A DNA stretch of 64,000 nt, taken from contig NZ_CP070356.1 of assembly GCF_016919445.1 (NCBI RefSeq), positions 4,715,502 to 4,779,501 of the forward strand, given 5' to 3'. The number at the start of each line of letters is the position of its first letter. Within the stretch, counting starts at the first letter, position 1. The translations under genes were made by a program, and so were the position numbers. Origin of the DNA: Pseudomonas sp. PDNC002. GTDB taxonomy: Bacteria; Pseudomonadota; Gammaproteobacteria; Pseudomonadales; Pseudomonadaceae. Of this stretch, positions 55,976-64,000 are shown piece by piece. The notes below the pieces were generated by a model that saw only the letters and a list, made by a program, of their open reading frames with translations, was not told the DNA's origin and ran no database searches.

Positions 55976-56991
55976 CGGACTACCGCTCGCAGGCCGATTC
56001 GACAAGAATACGCGGCCCCCACTCCAAGGACCGCCCCGTGCCCCACGCCACGCCGCCCGATGACCCGCAGATGGCCGAAGCCCTCGACTGGTTGATCCTC
56101 GAGGACGACATGGATGCCGCCACCCGCGCGCGCTTCGACGCCTGGCTCGCTGCCAGCGACGGCAATGCGCAGGCATATCGGCGCGTGCGTGATGCCTGGC
56201 AGTCACCGCTGCTCAGCACCGCCGCTGCGCGGCTGGAGCGCCGGCTCGTGCAGGGTGCGCCCAGGTCGCGCCGCCGCTCGCGTCTGCTCAGGCCCCTCGC
56301 CGCGGCAGCGGTACTGGTGCTCGCGGTGGGCGTCGTGGTCCAGGGCGATCTGCTGACGCGCCTGCGCGCGGACCATCTCACCGCCGTCGGCGAGCGCCAA
56401 AAAGTCCAGCTGGCCGACGGTTCCAACGTGCTGCTCAACACCGATACCGCGCTTTCCAGCCGGGTCGACGGCCAGCAGCGCGTGGCACGCCTATACCGTG
56501 GCGAGGCCTACTTCGACGTTGCCCACGACCGCAGCCGCCCCTTCGAAGTGGAAGCCGGGCCGGTGCAGGTGACCGTGCGCGGCACCGCGTTCGCCGTGCG
56601 CTACCTGGGTAACGAGGCGGAAGTCAGCGTGCAGCGCGGCGAAGTGGACCTGCGCACGCGCCTGGACGATGCCCGCGTCAGCCTCGGTGCCGGCGACAGC
56701 ATCCGGGTCGGTCCGGAAGGCTTCGGCGAGCGCCAGCACGGCGGCGAGGCGGAATCGCAGCTGGCCTGGGTGAAGGGACGCATGGTGTTCGAGAACTGCC
56801 CGATGAGCCAGGTACTGGCCGAGCTGCGTCGCTACTATCCCGGCTGGATCGTAAATACCAACGAGCGCCTGGACAACATCAGCGTCACCGGCAACTGGCG
56901 CCTGGACGATCCGCTGGGCGTGGCCCGCTCGCTGGCGCAGATCACCTCCGCCGAGCTGCACGAATACCCGAAACTGCTGATCCTCAATTAA
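55972..56991 (+). CDS. FecR-family anti-sigma regulator (HxuR type)
   Basis: A 339-residue inner-membrane FecR protein. The cytoplasmic anti-sigma part (about 30-95; MAEALDWLILEDDMDAATRARFDAWLAAS) precedes one membrane helix (about 105-125; PLAAAAVLVLAVGVVVQG). The periplasmic FecR domain follows (LADGSNVLLNTDTALSSR, PVQVTVRGTAFAVRY) and a C-terminal secretin/TonB-short-like segment ends AELHEYPKLLILN. The ATG at 55972 overlaps the sigma stop; a GTG at 56038 with AAGGA upstream is an alternative start. Confidence 0.9.
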   Translation: MTDYRSQADSTRIRGPHSKDRPVPHATPPDDPQMAEALDWLILEDDMDAATRARFDAWLAASDGNAQAYRRVRDAWQSPLLSTAAARLERRLVQGAPRSRRRSRLLRPLAAAAVLVLAVGVVVQGDLLTRLRADHLTAVGERQKVQLADGSNVLLNTDTALSSRVDGQQRVARLYRGEAYFDVAHDRSRPFEVEAGPVQVTVRGTAFAVRYLGNEAEVSVQRGEVDLRTRLDDARVSLGAGDSIRVGPEGFGERQHGGEAESQLAWVKGRMVFENCPMSQVLAELRRYYPGWIVNTNERLDNISVTGNWRLDDPLGVARSLAQITSAELHEYPKLLILN

Positions 56992-57068
56992 TCGCCCGCC
57001 CCTGAACTGAAAGTATTTTTACGCGATTCGAAAGGCTCGTTCGTTAAGTCAGAAGCCAATGCAATAGA

Positions 57069-57088
57069 TTCGCATTTACGGATGCGAA
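57069..57088. promoter_or_regulatory. Inverted repeat in heme receptor leader
   Basis: TTCGCAT TTACGG ATGCGAA is a perfect 7-bp inverted repeat ending 26 bases before the receptor ATG. It could be an RNA hairpin in the leader or a protein site. Confidence 0.45.
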
Positions 57089-57114
57089 CAATGACTGACT
57101 AAGAGAGCCTCCCG

Positions 57115-59712
57115 ATGACCACCGCTTCTTCGCGTGCCCCTCTGCGCCGGCTGTCCGCGCCGGCCAGCATTTCGTTGCTCGCCCTCTCCATCGGCCTCGC
57201 CAGCCTGCCGGCCACCTCCGTCGTCGCGGCGGAAGCCGGGCAGACCCAGGCCGGCTACAGCTTCGACATCGCCCGCCAACCCCTGCCGCAGGCGCTGAAC
57301 GCCTTCAGCGCGGTCACCGGCTGGCAGGTGGGCGTGGCCGGTGATCTGGCCGACGGCGTGGAATCGCCGGGCGTCAACGGCCGGCTGCCGGCGGAGCGCG
57401 CGCTGAAAAGCCTGCTCGCTGGCACCGGCCTCAGCGTCCGCCAGCTCGGCCCGCGCAACGTGGTCCTGGAGCGCAACCTCTCCTCCGTCGCCGAGATGCA
57501 GCCGCTCACCGTCACCGCAACCCGCCAGGCGCAGAGCGTCACGTCGGTGCCGACCACGGTCAACGTGGTGAGCCGCGAGGCACTGGACCGCAAGAACGTC
57601 AACACCATCAAGGAGCTGGTGCGCGACATGCCCGGCGTCTCGGTCGGCGGCACCGGCAACCGCGCTGGTATCACCGGCTACAACATCCGCGGTATCGATG
57701 GCGACCGCGTGCTGACGCAGATCGATGGCGTCGAGCTGCCCAACGGCTTCTTCAACGGCCCCTACGCGCAGACCGAGCGCAACTACGTCGACCCGGAAAT
57801 CGTCAAGCGCGTCGAAGTACTGCGCGGACCGGCCTCGGCCCTGTATGGCAGCAACGCCATCGGCGGCGCGGTGAGCTACTTCACCCTCGACCCGGACGAC
57901 ATCATCAAGGACGGCAAGGACGTCGGCGCGCGCCTGAAGACCGGCTACAGCTCCGCCGATGACAGCTGGCTGACCTCGGCGACCGTCGCCGGCCGCCACG
58001 ACGACTTCGACGGCCTGCTGCACCTGAGCCAGCGCAACGGCCACGAGACCGAGTCCTACGGCAGCACCGGCGGTACCGGCCTGTCGCGCACCGAGGCCAA
58101 CCCGGAAGACGTGCGCACCACCAACGTGCTGGCGAAGCTTGGCTGGAACTATGCCGAGGGCAGCCGCTTCGGCCTGGTCTACGAGAAGTACAAGGACGAC
58201 GTCGACACCGACCAGAAGAGCGCCTATGGCGGCCCCTACAACAATGGCGGCCCGGCACTCCCGCCCAGTGTCCTGCCCGGCGGCATGTACCAGTGGCGCA
58301 CCGGCAACGACACCATCACCCGCGAGCGCTACGGCCTGGAGCACTCGCTGCTGCTGGACAGCGCCATCGCTGACCACGCCAAGTGGACCTTCAACTACCA
58401 GATCGCCAAGACCGACCAGAGCACCGACGAGTTCTACTATCCGATGACCCGTCAGGTGCTGCGCACCCGCGAGACCCTGTACAAGGAACGCCAGTGGGTG
58501 TTCGACCTGCAGCTGGACAAAGCCTTCGCCCTGGGTGACACCGACCACCTGCTGACCTACGGCACCACGCTGAAGCGGCAGAAGGTCACCGGCTACCGCG
58601 AGGGCACCGGCACCTGCCTGGCCGTCGGCCGAGGCTGCACCGCCATCGGCGCTCCCAGCGCCAGCGATACCCTGGCCCGCAGCAGCGACTTTCCCGATCC
58701 GACCATCGACACCTACGGCCTGTTCGCCCAGGACGAAATCCGCTGGAACGCCTGGACCTTCCTGCCCGGCCTGCGCTATGACCACACGCGCCTGAAACCC
58801 CACGTCACCGAGGAGTTCCTCAACACCGTCGACCAGAGCGGCGAAGGCGAGGTGAGCAGCGAAGACAAGAGCTGGCACCAACTCTCGCCGAAGCTGGGCG
58901 TGACCTACGCGTTCAACGACAACTACCTGTGGTACGGGCAGTACGCCCAGGGCTTCCGCACCCCCACCGCCAAGGCGCTGTACGGGCGCTTCGACAACCC
59001 CACCACCGGCTACCGCGTGGAACCCAACCCGGACCTGGACCCGGAGCGCAGCCAGAGCTACGAGACCGGCCTGCGCGGCAACTTCGAGGAAGGCTCGTTC
59101 GACGTCGCCGTCTTCTATAACAAGTACCGCGACTTCATCAACGAAGACGCCATTACACCCGGCTACTCCGAGCCGACCTTCACCAGCAACAACATCAAGC
59201 ACGCCATCATCAAGGGCGTGGAGATGAAGGGTCGCCTGGAGCTGGGCGCCTTCGGCGCACCGCAGGGCCTCTACACCAAGGGTTCGGTGGCCTACGCCTA
59301 CGGCCGCAACAAGGACACCGGCGAGCCGATCAATAGCGTCAACCCGCTCACCGGCGTATTCGGCCTGGGCTACGACGAACAGGCCGGCCGCTACGGCGCC
59401 CTCCTCGACTGGACCCTGGTCAAGCGCAAGAACCGCGTCGACGATACCCAGTTCAACGCCCCGGACGGCACCAGCAGCCAGTTCAAGACGCCGGGCTTCG
59501 GCATCCTCGACCTGACCGGCTACTACAAGCTGACCGACGACCTGACCCTGAACGCCGGCCTCTACAACCTGACCGACAAGAAGTACTGGCTGTGGGATGA
59601 CGTGCGCGGCTACGACGGTGTCGGCGAAGCGGCGGTGCTGGCCCCGGCCAACCTCGACCGCCTGACGCAGCCGGGCCGTAACTTCGCCATCAACCTGGTG
59701 TGGGATATCTGA
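57115..59712 (+). CDS. TonB-dependent heme/hemoprotein receptor with signalling domain (HxuA/HasR-like)
   Basis: An 865-residue outer-membrane transducer. A signal peptide (about 1-39, ending VVAAEA) is followed by an N-terminal STN signalling domain (about 47-120; FDIARQPLPQALNAFSAVTGWQV) that contacts FecR. A TonB box/plug comes next (TVTATRQAQSVTSVPTTVNVVSREAL) and a 22-strand barrel ends NLVWDI. Motifs such as YNIRGIDGDRVLTQIDGVELP belong to the hemoglobin/heme receptor family. Neighbours (sigma, anti-sigma, heme oxygenase) support heme as ligand. It matches the HxuA type in P. aeruginosa by recall. Confidence 0.92.
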   Translation: MTTASSRAPLRRLSAPASISLLALSIGLASLPATSVVAAEAGQTQAGYSFDIARQPLPQALNAFSAVTGWQVGVAGDLADGVESPGVNGRLPAERALKSLLAGTGLSVRQLGPRNVVLERNLSSVAEMQPLTVTATRQAQSVTSVPTTVNVVSREALDRKNVNTIKELVRDMPGVSVGGTGNRAGITGYNIRGIDGDRVLTQIDGVELPNGFFNGPYAQTERNYVDPEIVKRVEVLRGPASALYGSNAIGGAVSYFTLDPDDIIKDGKDVGARLKTGYSSADDSWLTSATVAGRHDDFDGLLHLSQRNGHETESYGSTGGTGLSRTEANPEDVRTTNVLAKLGWNYAEGSRFGLVYEKYKDDVDTDQKSAYGGPYNNGGPALPPSVLPGGMYQWRTGNDTITRERYGLEHSLLLDSAIADHAKWTFNYQIAKTDQSTDEFYYPMTRQVLRTRETLYKERQWVFDLQLDKAFALGDTDHLLTYGTTLKRQKVTGYREGTGTCLAVGRGCTAIGAPSASDTLARSSDFPDPTIDTYGLFAQDEIRWNAWTFLPGLRYDHTRLKPHVTEEFLNTVDQSGEGEVSSEDKSWHQLSPKLGVTYAFNDNYLWYGQYAQGFRTPTAKALYGRFDNPTTGYRVEPNPDLDPERSQSYETGLRGNFEEGSFDVAVFYNKYRDFINEDAITPGYSEPTFTSNNIKHAIIKGVEMKGRLELGAFGAPQGLYTKGSVAYAYGRNKDTGEPINSVNPLTGVFGLGYDEQAGRYGALLDWTLVKRKNRVDDTQFNAPDGTSSQFKTPGFGILDLTGYYKLTDDLTLNAGLYNLTDKKYWLWDDVRGYDGVGEAAVLAPANLDRLTQPGRNFAINLVWDI

Positions 59713-59739
59713 CGCGCAAGGACGCTGGCTGAGCATAGG

Positions 59740-59769
59740 GCGGATAACCTGGAACAGCAGGTTATCCGC
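59740..59769. repeat. GCGGATAACCT inverted repeat after the receptor gene
   Basis: An 11-bp perfect inverted repeat (GCGGATAACCT at 59740-59750, AGGTTATCCGC at 59759-59769). No T-run follows. It shares the GGATAAC core with the cloverleaf repeat at 50790. Confidence 0.8.
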
Positions 59770-59826
59770 TGCCCGGCTGGCCGCTTCCGCCAATAAAATC
59801 CTACGTTGGGCGCTCCCTCTCCCCCG

Positions 59827-60352
59827 CCCTCTCCCTGAAGGGAGAGGGAGCTATCCGTGCCAGATGAACCTGCATTCTCAGCCGGCACCAATCCAGTCTC
59901 CTCTCCCTGAAGGGAGAGGGAGCTATCCGTGCCAGATGAGCCTGCGTTCTCAGCCGGCACCAATCCAGTCCCCTCTCCCTGAAGGGAGAGGGAGCTATCC
60001 GTGCCGGATGAACCTGCGTTCTCAGCCCGCACCAATCCAGTCCCCTCTCCCTGAAGGGAGAGGGAGCTATCCGTGCCGGATGAACCTGCGTTCTCAGCCC
60101 GCACCAATCCAGTCCCCTCTCCCTGAAGGGAGAGGGAGCTATCCGTGCCAGATAAACCTGCATTCTCAGCCGGCACCAATCCAGCCCCCTCTCCCTGAAG
60201 GGAGAGGGAGCTATCCGTGCCGGATGAACCTGCGCTCTCAGCCGGCACCAATCCAGTCCCCTCTCCCTGAAGGGAGAGGGAGCTATCCGTGCCAGATGAA
60301 CCTGCGTTCTCAGCCGGCACCAATCCAGTCCCCTCTCCCTTCAGGGAGAGGG
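59827..60352. repeat. 72-bp tandem array with eight hairpins
   Basis: Eight CCCTCTCCCT-GA-AGGGAGAGGG hairpins recur every 72 bp (59827, 59899, 59971, 60043, 60115, 60187, 60259, 60331). The spacers between them (GAGCTATCCGTGCC, GATGAACCTGC, TCTCAGCCGGCACCAATCCAG) are also repeated with few changes. The last hairpin has TC at its centre and leads into GGTTAGGGAGAGGG. Because 72 is a multiple of three, several frames stay open as 24-residue repeats on both strands, but there is no ribosome-binding site or gene-like composition. It fills most of the 785-bp gap between heme receptor and heme oxygenase. Confidence 0.95.
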
Positions 60353-60497
60353 TTAGGGAGAGGGAACCTACAGGTACAAACCATCATAAAGAGCAACTGC
60401 TCCTACACGACGCACCGTGCCTATCCCGACAATCTTTACGCTTTCCAAACGCTGATTCGTCTCGTCTACAAAGACCTGTAATTTCAAGGAATTGGAC

Positions 60498-61097
60498 ATG
60501 ACCACCCTGGAACTCCCCGCCCTGCGCTCGCAGCGCCTGAACGCGCTGACCCACGCCCCCCACGAGCGCCTCGACCACGCCGTGAAGGCCCGCGAGCCCT
60601 TCTCCAGCCGCGAGCGTTTCGCCCGCTTCGTGGTCGCCCAGTACCTGTTCCAGTCCGAGCTGCAGGCCCTGTACCAGGACGCCGAGCTGGGCAATATCTT
60701 CCCCGACCTGCCGCAGCGCTGCCGTGCCGAGCAGGCGCGCCTGGACCTGGCCGACCTGGATACCGAAGTGCCCGCCCCCGTTGCCGGCGCCGTCAGCCAG
60801 CCGAGCCAGGCCCATGCCCTGGGCTGGCTGTTCGTCTCCGAAGGTTCCAAGCTGGGCGCTGCCTTCCTGATCAAGCGCGTCGCCGCGATGGGCCTGGACG
60901 AGAACACCGGCGCGCGCCACCTCGGCGAGCCCGAAGGCGGCCGCGCTGAAGGCTGGAAGCGCTTCACCCGCACCCTCGACGCCCTGGAACTGAGCGAAGC
61001 CGAGGAACGTGAAGCCGAAGCCGGCGCAATCGCCGCCTTCGAGCGTTTCGCCCACCTGCTGCAGCACAGCTACGACAGTGCTCCCGCCACCGTCTGA
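60498..61097 (+). CDS. Heme oxygenase (HemO/PigA-like)
   Basis: A 199-residue bacterial heme oxygenase that opens heme to biliverdin, CO and iron. The proximal heme ligand is probably His22 in HAPHERLDHAVK; FARFVVAQYLFQSELQALY and ALGWLFVSEGSKLGAAFL (distal helix region) are close to PigA of P. aeruginosa. The ATG at 60498 has AAGGA seven bases upstream; the TTG two codons earlier is not needed. It is the degradative partner of the upstream heme receptor. No Fur box is visible in the 140 bp before it. Confidence 0.93.
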   Translation: MTTLELPALRSQRLNALTHAPHERLDHAVKAREPFSSRERFARFVVAQYLFQSELQALYQDAELGNIFPDLPQRCRAEQARLDLADLDTEVPAPVAGAVSQPSQAHALGWLFVSEGSKLGAAFLIKRVAAMGLDENTGARHLGEPEGGRAEGWKRFTRTLDALELSEAEEREAEAGAIAAFERFAHLLQHSYDSAPATV

Positions 61098-61527
61098 CGC
61101 CGTTGAGCGCGCGCCTGTCGAAGCGGCGCGCGCTACCCCGCTGGGCCCGGCCCGCTCGCGACTGGCGCGCCTGGCCTTTGCCCTGCTCGCCTATGTCAGC
61201 CTCGGTGTGGGCATGGTGGGATTGGTCGTGCCGGGCTTGCCGACCACCGAATTCGTCCTACTGGCCGCCTGGGCCGCCTCGAAAAGTTCGCCGCGCCTGT
61301 CCGCCTGGCTGGAAAACCACCGGCTGTTCGGCCCCATCCTGCACAACTGGCGCAACGGCCGCGCCGTCGCCCGCCGCGCCAAGATCAGCGCCAGCGTGGC
61401 GATGCTCGCCGCCCTGGCAATCATGCTGGTCACCCTGCCCCATGGCCTCTGGCTGTACGCGGTGATCCTCGGCATGGCGGTTGGCAATCTGTGGATCTGG
61501 TCGCGCCCGGACATGCCCAGGCCATAG
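61078..61527 (+). CDS. DUF454 (YbaN-family) inner-membrane protein
   Basis: A DUF454 protein of about 149 residues. The conserved core is LAYVSLGVGMVGLVVPGLPTTEFVLLAAWAASKSSPRLSAWLENHRLFGPIL, with three to four membrane helices. The only plausible start in frame is a GTG at 61078, which overlaps the heme oxygenase gene by 20 bases and lacks a good ribosome-binding site, implying translational coupling. Such proteins often accompany heme-utilisation genes, but their function is unknown. Confidence 0.82.
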   Translation: MLPPPSDAVERAPVEAARATPLGPARSRLARLAFALLAYVSLGVGMVGLVVPGLPTTEFVLLAAWAASKSSPRLSAWLENHRLFGPILHNWRNGRAVARRAKISASVAMLAALAIMLVTLPHGLWLYAVILGMAVGNLWIWSRPDMPRP

Positions 61528-61585
61528 TCAGCGCGCGGCCGCGGACTTATGCTGAAGGTCCGATCCCGCACACTTTCTACGAGCC

Positions 61586-61957
61586 ATGAACCAGCCCACC
61601 AGCAAAGTCGACGCCGTCCTCGCCGAAGCCCAGCGCCGCCGCGAAAGCAGCTACCGCGAAAAAGCCCTGAAGATGTACCCCTGGATCTGCGGACGCTGCG
61701 CCCGCGAATTCAGTGGCGTGCGCCTGCGCGAACTGACCGTCCACCACCGCGACCACAACCACGACAACAACCCCGAGGACGGCTCCAACTGGGAGCTGCT
61801 CTGCCTGTTCTGCCACGACAACGAGCACCAGCGGCAGGTGGACCTGCACTACCAGAACAGCAATGACGCCGGCGCCAAGGGGCCAAAGGTGACGCACAAG
61901 GGATTGGCCGGGCTGGCCGACCTGCTGAAGAAGAAGGAAGACGACGGGCAGGCGTGA
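61586..61957 (+). CDS. yajD: YajD-family HNH nuclease
   Basis: A 123-residue HNH-domain protein. Two zinc-binding pairs (CGRCAREF, CLFCHDNEH) frame the HNH motif LTVHHRDHNHDNNPEDGSNWELLCLFCHDNEHQ. The N-terminus KVDAVLAEAQRRRESSYREKALKMYPWICG is that of YajD. Nuclease activity is expected; cellular role unknown. It has a weak ribosome-binding site. Confidence 0.92.
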   Translation: MNQPTSKVDAVLAEAQRRRESSYREKALKMYPWICGRCAREFSGVRLRELTVHHRDHNHDNNPEDGSNWELLCLFCHDNEHQRQVDLHYQNSNDAGAKGPKVTHKGLAGLADLLKKKEDDGQA

Positions 61958-62143
61958 ATCCCACGCCGCCACTGTAGGAGCGGACTCCGTCCGCGATGAC
62001 TTCCCCCAGCTCCCTGGTCGATTGGAGCGGCGGCGATTTGATCGCGGACGAAGTCCGCTCCTACGCCGCCTGCCGATATCTGGCATGCACTTGTAGGAGC
62101 GAGCAAGCTCGCTCCTACAAAACATCTCCCCACGATGGAGCCA
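61958..62143. repeat. GTAGGAGCGGA repeat pair and 12-bp hairpin
   Basis: 61974-61997 and 62041-62064 are facing arms of the common repeat. 62093-62118 is a perfect GTAGGAGCGAGC-AA-GCTCGCTCCTAC hairpin. They lie between the convergent yajD and LLM genes, where a transcription or mRNA-end role would make sense. Confidence 0.85.
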
Positions 62144-63139
62144 TCAGCGCAGGCCGGCGACGATCTCCAGCGAACGCAGGCGCAATTCGTGGTCGTAGAT
62201 GTCGCTGGTGAAGATGATCTCGTCCACGCCAGTCTGCTCCAGCAGGATTTCCAGGCGACTGCGCACCTTCTCCGGACCACCGATCACTGCCAGGCCGAAG
62301 AAATTACCGACTGCTTCCTGTTCATGGGGCAGCCACAATCCAGCCATGCTTTTCACCGGCGGCTTCTGCTTCAGGCTGTCGCCACGAATCAGCGCCAGCA
62401 CTCGCTGGAACGCGGTGGTCGCCAGGTATTCGGCTTCCTCATCGGTCGGCGCCGCCACCAGCGGTACACCGATCATGGCGTAAGGCTTGTCGAGCACCGC
62501 CGAGGGCTGGAAGTTCTCGCGATAGATGCGCAGCGCGTCGTGCAGGTAGCGCGGCGCGAAGTGCGAGGCGAAGGCATACGGCAGGCCCTTTTGCGCGGCC
62601 AGGTGCGCACTGAACAGACTGGAACCCAGCAGCCAGATCGGCACGTTGGTGCCCTCCCCCGGAATCGCCAGCAGCGACTGCTGCGAACGGCGCGGGCCGA
62701 GCAACATTTCCAGCTCTGCCACCTGCTCGGGGAAATCGGCTCCGTCGCCCAGGCGGTCGCGGCGCAGTGCGCGCATGGTGGCCTGGTCGGCGCCCGGCGC
62801 GCGGCCCAGGCCGAGGTCAATGCGGCCCGGATACAGCGTCTCCAGGGTGCCGAAGTTCTCCGCCACCACCAGCGGCGGATGGTTCGGCAGCATCACGCCA
62901 CCGGAGCCGACGCGGATGCGCTCGGTCTTGCCGGCGATGTGGCCAATCAGCACGGCGGTGGCCGAGCTGGCGATACCGTCCATGTTGTGGTGCTCCGCCA
63001 GCCAGTAGCGGGTAAAGCCCAGGCGCTCGACGTGCCGGGCAACTTCGACGGCATTATGCAACGCCTCCGCCGCGGTGCCCTGGTCGCGCACGGGCACCAG
63101 GTCGAGCATGGAGAAGGCAGTTTCTGACAGGGACTTCAT
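62144..63139 (-). CDS. LLM-class flavin-dependent oxidoreductase (YhbW/MsnO8-like)
   Basis: A 331-residue luciferase-like protein. [55 protein letters not shown] is the signature of the YhbW/MsnO8 group, and [20 protein letters not shown] follows. The natural substrate is unknown. It starts at the ATG at 63139 with GGAG five bases upstream; the longer frame adds a non-homologous leader. It is the third LLM protein in the window, after SfnG and MsuD, but not near the sulfur genes. Confidence 0.9.
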   Translation of the reverse strand: MKSLSETAFSMLDLVPVRDQGTAAEALHNAVEVARHVERLGFTRYWLAEHHNMDGIASSATAVLIGHIAGKTERIRVGSGGVMLPNHPPLVVAENFGTLETLYPGRIDLGLGRAPGADQATMRALRRDRLGDGADFPEQVAELEMLLGPRRSQQSLLAIPGEGTNVPIWLLGSSLFSAHLAAQKGLPYAFASHFAPRYLHDALRIYRENFQPSAVLDKPYAMIGVPLVAAPTDEEAEYLATTAFQRVLALIRGDSLKQKPPVKSMAGLWLPHEQEAVGNFFGLAVIGGPEKVRSRLEILLEQTGVDEIIFTSDIYDHELRLRSLEIVAGLR

Positions 63140-63430
63140 AGGCACTCCGATTCGGGTCACGCAGGCGCCAGTAGACGACGCCGCGGACATGACTTTGAGG
63201 GTGACTCTATCGGCGCGATCCCTGGCTGGCCACTTGTCGGGATCGATAGTGCTCATGCCGGCGAGTGATAACGACGCTGGAAGCGCATTGCCATCACCTG
63301 TTCACGGGACCGTCACCAGCCTGTCATGCCGCTCCGCCAGACTGCCCTGGCGCTGAAGGACCAGCGCCCCATCTCTGCAGGCATCCGCCGCCAATCCTCC
63401 CCAGGCAACGGCGAATCCTGCGGCCTACAA
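63140..63430. other. Intergenic stretch, nothing recognised
   Basis: About 290 bases upstream of the LLM gene with no gene, repeat or recognisable regulatory site apart from the terminator that follows. Confidence 0.6.
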
Positions 63431-63463
63431 AGCAAAAAGCCCGCATCCTGCGGGCTTTTTGCT
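63431..63463. terminator. Bidirectional intrinsic terminator
   Basis: A perfect 15-bp inverted repeat (AGCAAAAAGCCCGCA, TCC, TGCGGGCTTTTTGCT). The flanking A- and T-runs make it a terminator on both strands. It is 18 bases past the arsC stop and is therefore the arsC terminator on the minus strand. Confidence 0.95.
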
Positions 63464-63481
63464 TTCCCCCCACCTGAAACG

Positions 63482-63895
63482 TCATTCGCGGTTTTTCACC
63501 ATTTCGAAGAGCTTCAGGCGGTCGCTGAGTTCCTGCAAGGTGTGGCGGAATGGATCGTGCTGCTCGCTGTGCGCCGGGTCGACGAAGTTCCACACGATCA
63601 CTTCGCTGGAGCTGGGCAACTCATCACCCTCGCCGCTGGACTTGTCGCACAGGTCGATCAGGTAATCGAAATGCTGGCCACGGAATTCGTCGATGGATTT
63701 GCAGCGCAGCCCTTCGGTGGAGATTCCGGCGTGCTCGAGCACCTCGCGGGCGCGCGGATCGATCGCCGTCGGATGGATGCCCGCGCTGAAGGCTTCGAAA
63801 TGCTGCCCATCGGTGTGCCGCAGCAGCGCCTCTGCCATCGGCGAACGGGCGTCATTGGCGACACAGACGAACAGGACACGGCGTTTCTCGGTCAT
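63482..63895 (-). CDS. Arsenate reductase, low-molecular-weight phosphatase type (ArsC)
   Basis: A 137-residue LMW protein tyrosine phosphatase-fold arsenate reductase. The P-loop CVANDARS (CX5R) is at residues 11-18, and the aspartate loop VWNFVDPA and the DLCDKSS segment (Cys pair partner) are as in ArsC. Reduces arsenate to arsenite with thioredoxin or glutaredoxin. ATG at 63895; the longer upstream frame is not family-like. No arsR or arsB is visible before the right edge, though the 105 bases left are too few to exclude them. Confidence 0.9.
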   Translation of the reverse strand: MTEKRRVLFVCVANDARSPMAEALLRHTDGQHFEAFSAGIHPTAIDPRAREVLEHAGISTEGLRCKSIDEFRGQHFDYLIDLCDKSSGEGDELPSSSEVIVWNFVDPAHSEQHDPFRHTLQELSDRLKLFEMVKNRE

Positions 63896-64000
63896 GGCTA
63901 CCTCGGCACGGGAGTCGGCGTTGCGCCCCTTATACGTCAGGTTTTGTGACAGGAATGTGTCGAAACCATGAAGGCTCACAAGACGATGTAATCGCTGCGC

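Noticed and set aside
59827..60352. CRISPR array
   Set aside because: The regions between the hairpins are repeated as well, so there are no unique spacers, and no cas genes are near.
59610..60481. Open frames encoding 24-residue repeat proteins on both strands of the 72-bp array
   Set aside because: The period is divisible by three so frames stay open by necessity. There is no ribosome-binding site, several frames are open at once, and the sequence is a hairpin repeat also found in non-coding gaps.

Overview
The window is chromosomal DNA of a Pseudomonas species, probably from a lineage close to P. aeruginosa. The DNA is GC-rich throughout. Gene content and order match Pseudomonas: muxABC efflux operon, msuEDC-sfnR and sfnG sulfur genes, phnWX, pdxB, and a hxuIRA-type heme system. 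The intergenic gaps carry palindromic repeats built on GTAGGAGCGGA and CCCTCTCCC cores. No rRNA, tRNA, insertion sequence, CRISPR array or prophage was seen.

Layout. 1-7.4 kb: muxA-muxB-muxC RND multidrug efflux operon on the minus strand, with muxC running off the left edge. 7.6-15.2 kb: thiol peroxidase, two small unknowns, a LysE exporter, two VOC-fold proteins and a class II aldolase. Among them is a 960-residue protein that joins a peptidoglycan-binding domain, a GH19/lysozyme-like domain, a papain-like C1 peptidase and an alpha/beta hydrolase; this is the most unusual gene here. 15.3-15.9 kb: a 323-bp non-coding unit duplicated in tandem. 15.9-19.8 kb: Rieske oxygenase, GMC oxidoreductase and a GlxA-type AraC regulator, probably a catabolic operon. 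20.3-22.8 kb: HD-domain protein, LysR regulator and SDR. 23-30.6 kb: organosulfur block with sfnG and the msuE-msuD-msuC-sfnR operon. Both units have a sigma-54 promoter and a matching extended palindrome upstream at nearly the same distance, read here as SfnR sites. A UbiH-family hydroxylase lies between them. 30.6-36.6 kb: assorted housekeeping genes (saccharopine-dehydrogenase-like, GFA, NAD-kinase-like, a 57-residue small protein, pdxB, a MATE pump).

36.7-45.8 kb: gentisate catabolism, with a divergent LysR regulator, gentisate dioxygenase, fumarylpyruvate hydrolase, maleylpyruvate isomerase, an alcohol and an aldehyde dehydrogenase, a porin and an MFS transporter. No ring hydroxylase is present, so the cluster looks built to take a benzylic alcohol or aldehyde to gentisate and then to fumarate and pyruvate. 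45.9-47.4 kb: RhtA-like exporter divergent from an XRE-cupin regulator. 47.7-55.3 kb: 2-aminoethylphosphonate region, with phnWX, two related LysR genes facing each other across a cloverleaf-like repeat, and an MFS-RidA-FAD amine oxidase operon. 55.4-61.5 kb: heme acquisition, with a Fur box, ECF sigma factor, FecR anti-sigma, TonB-dependent receptor with signalling domain, a 72-bp tandem hairpin array, heme oxygenase and a DUF454 protein. 61.6-64 kb: YajD HNH nuclease, YhbW-like LLM flavoprotein and an ArsC-type arsenate reductase with a bidirectional terminator.
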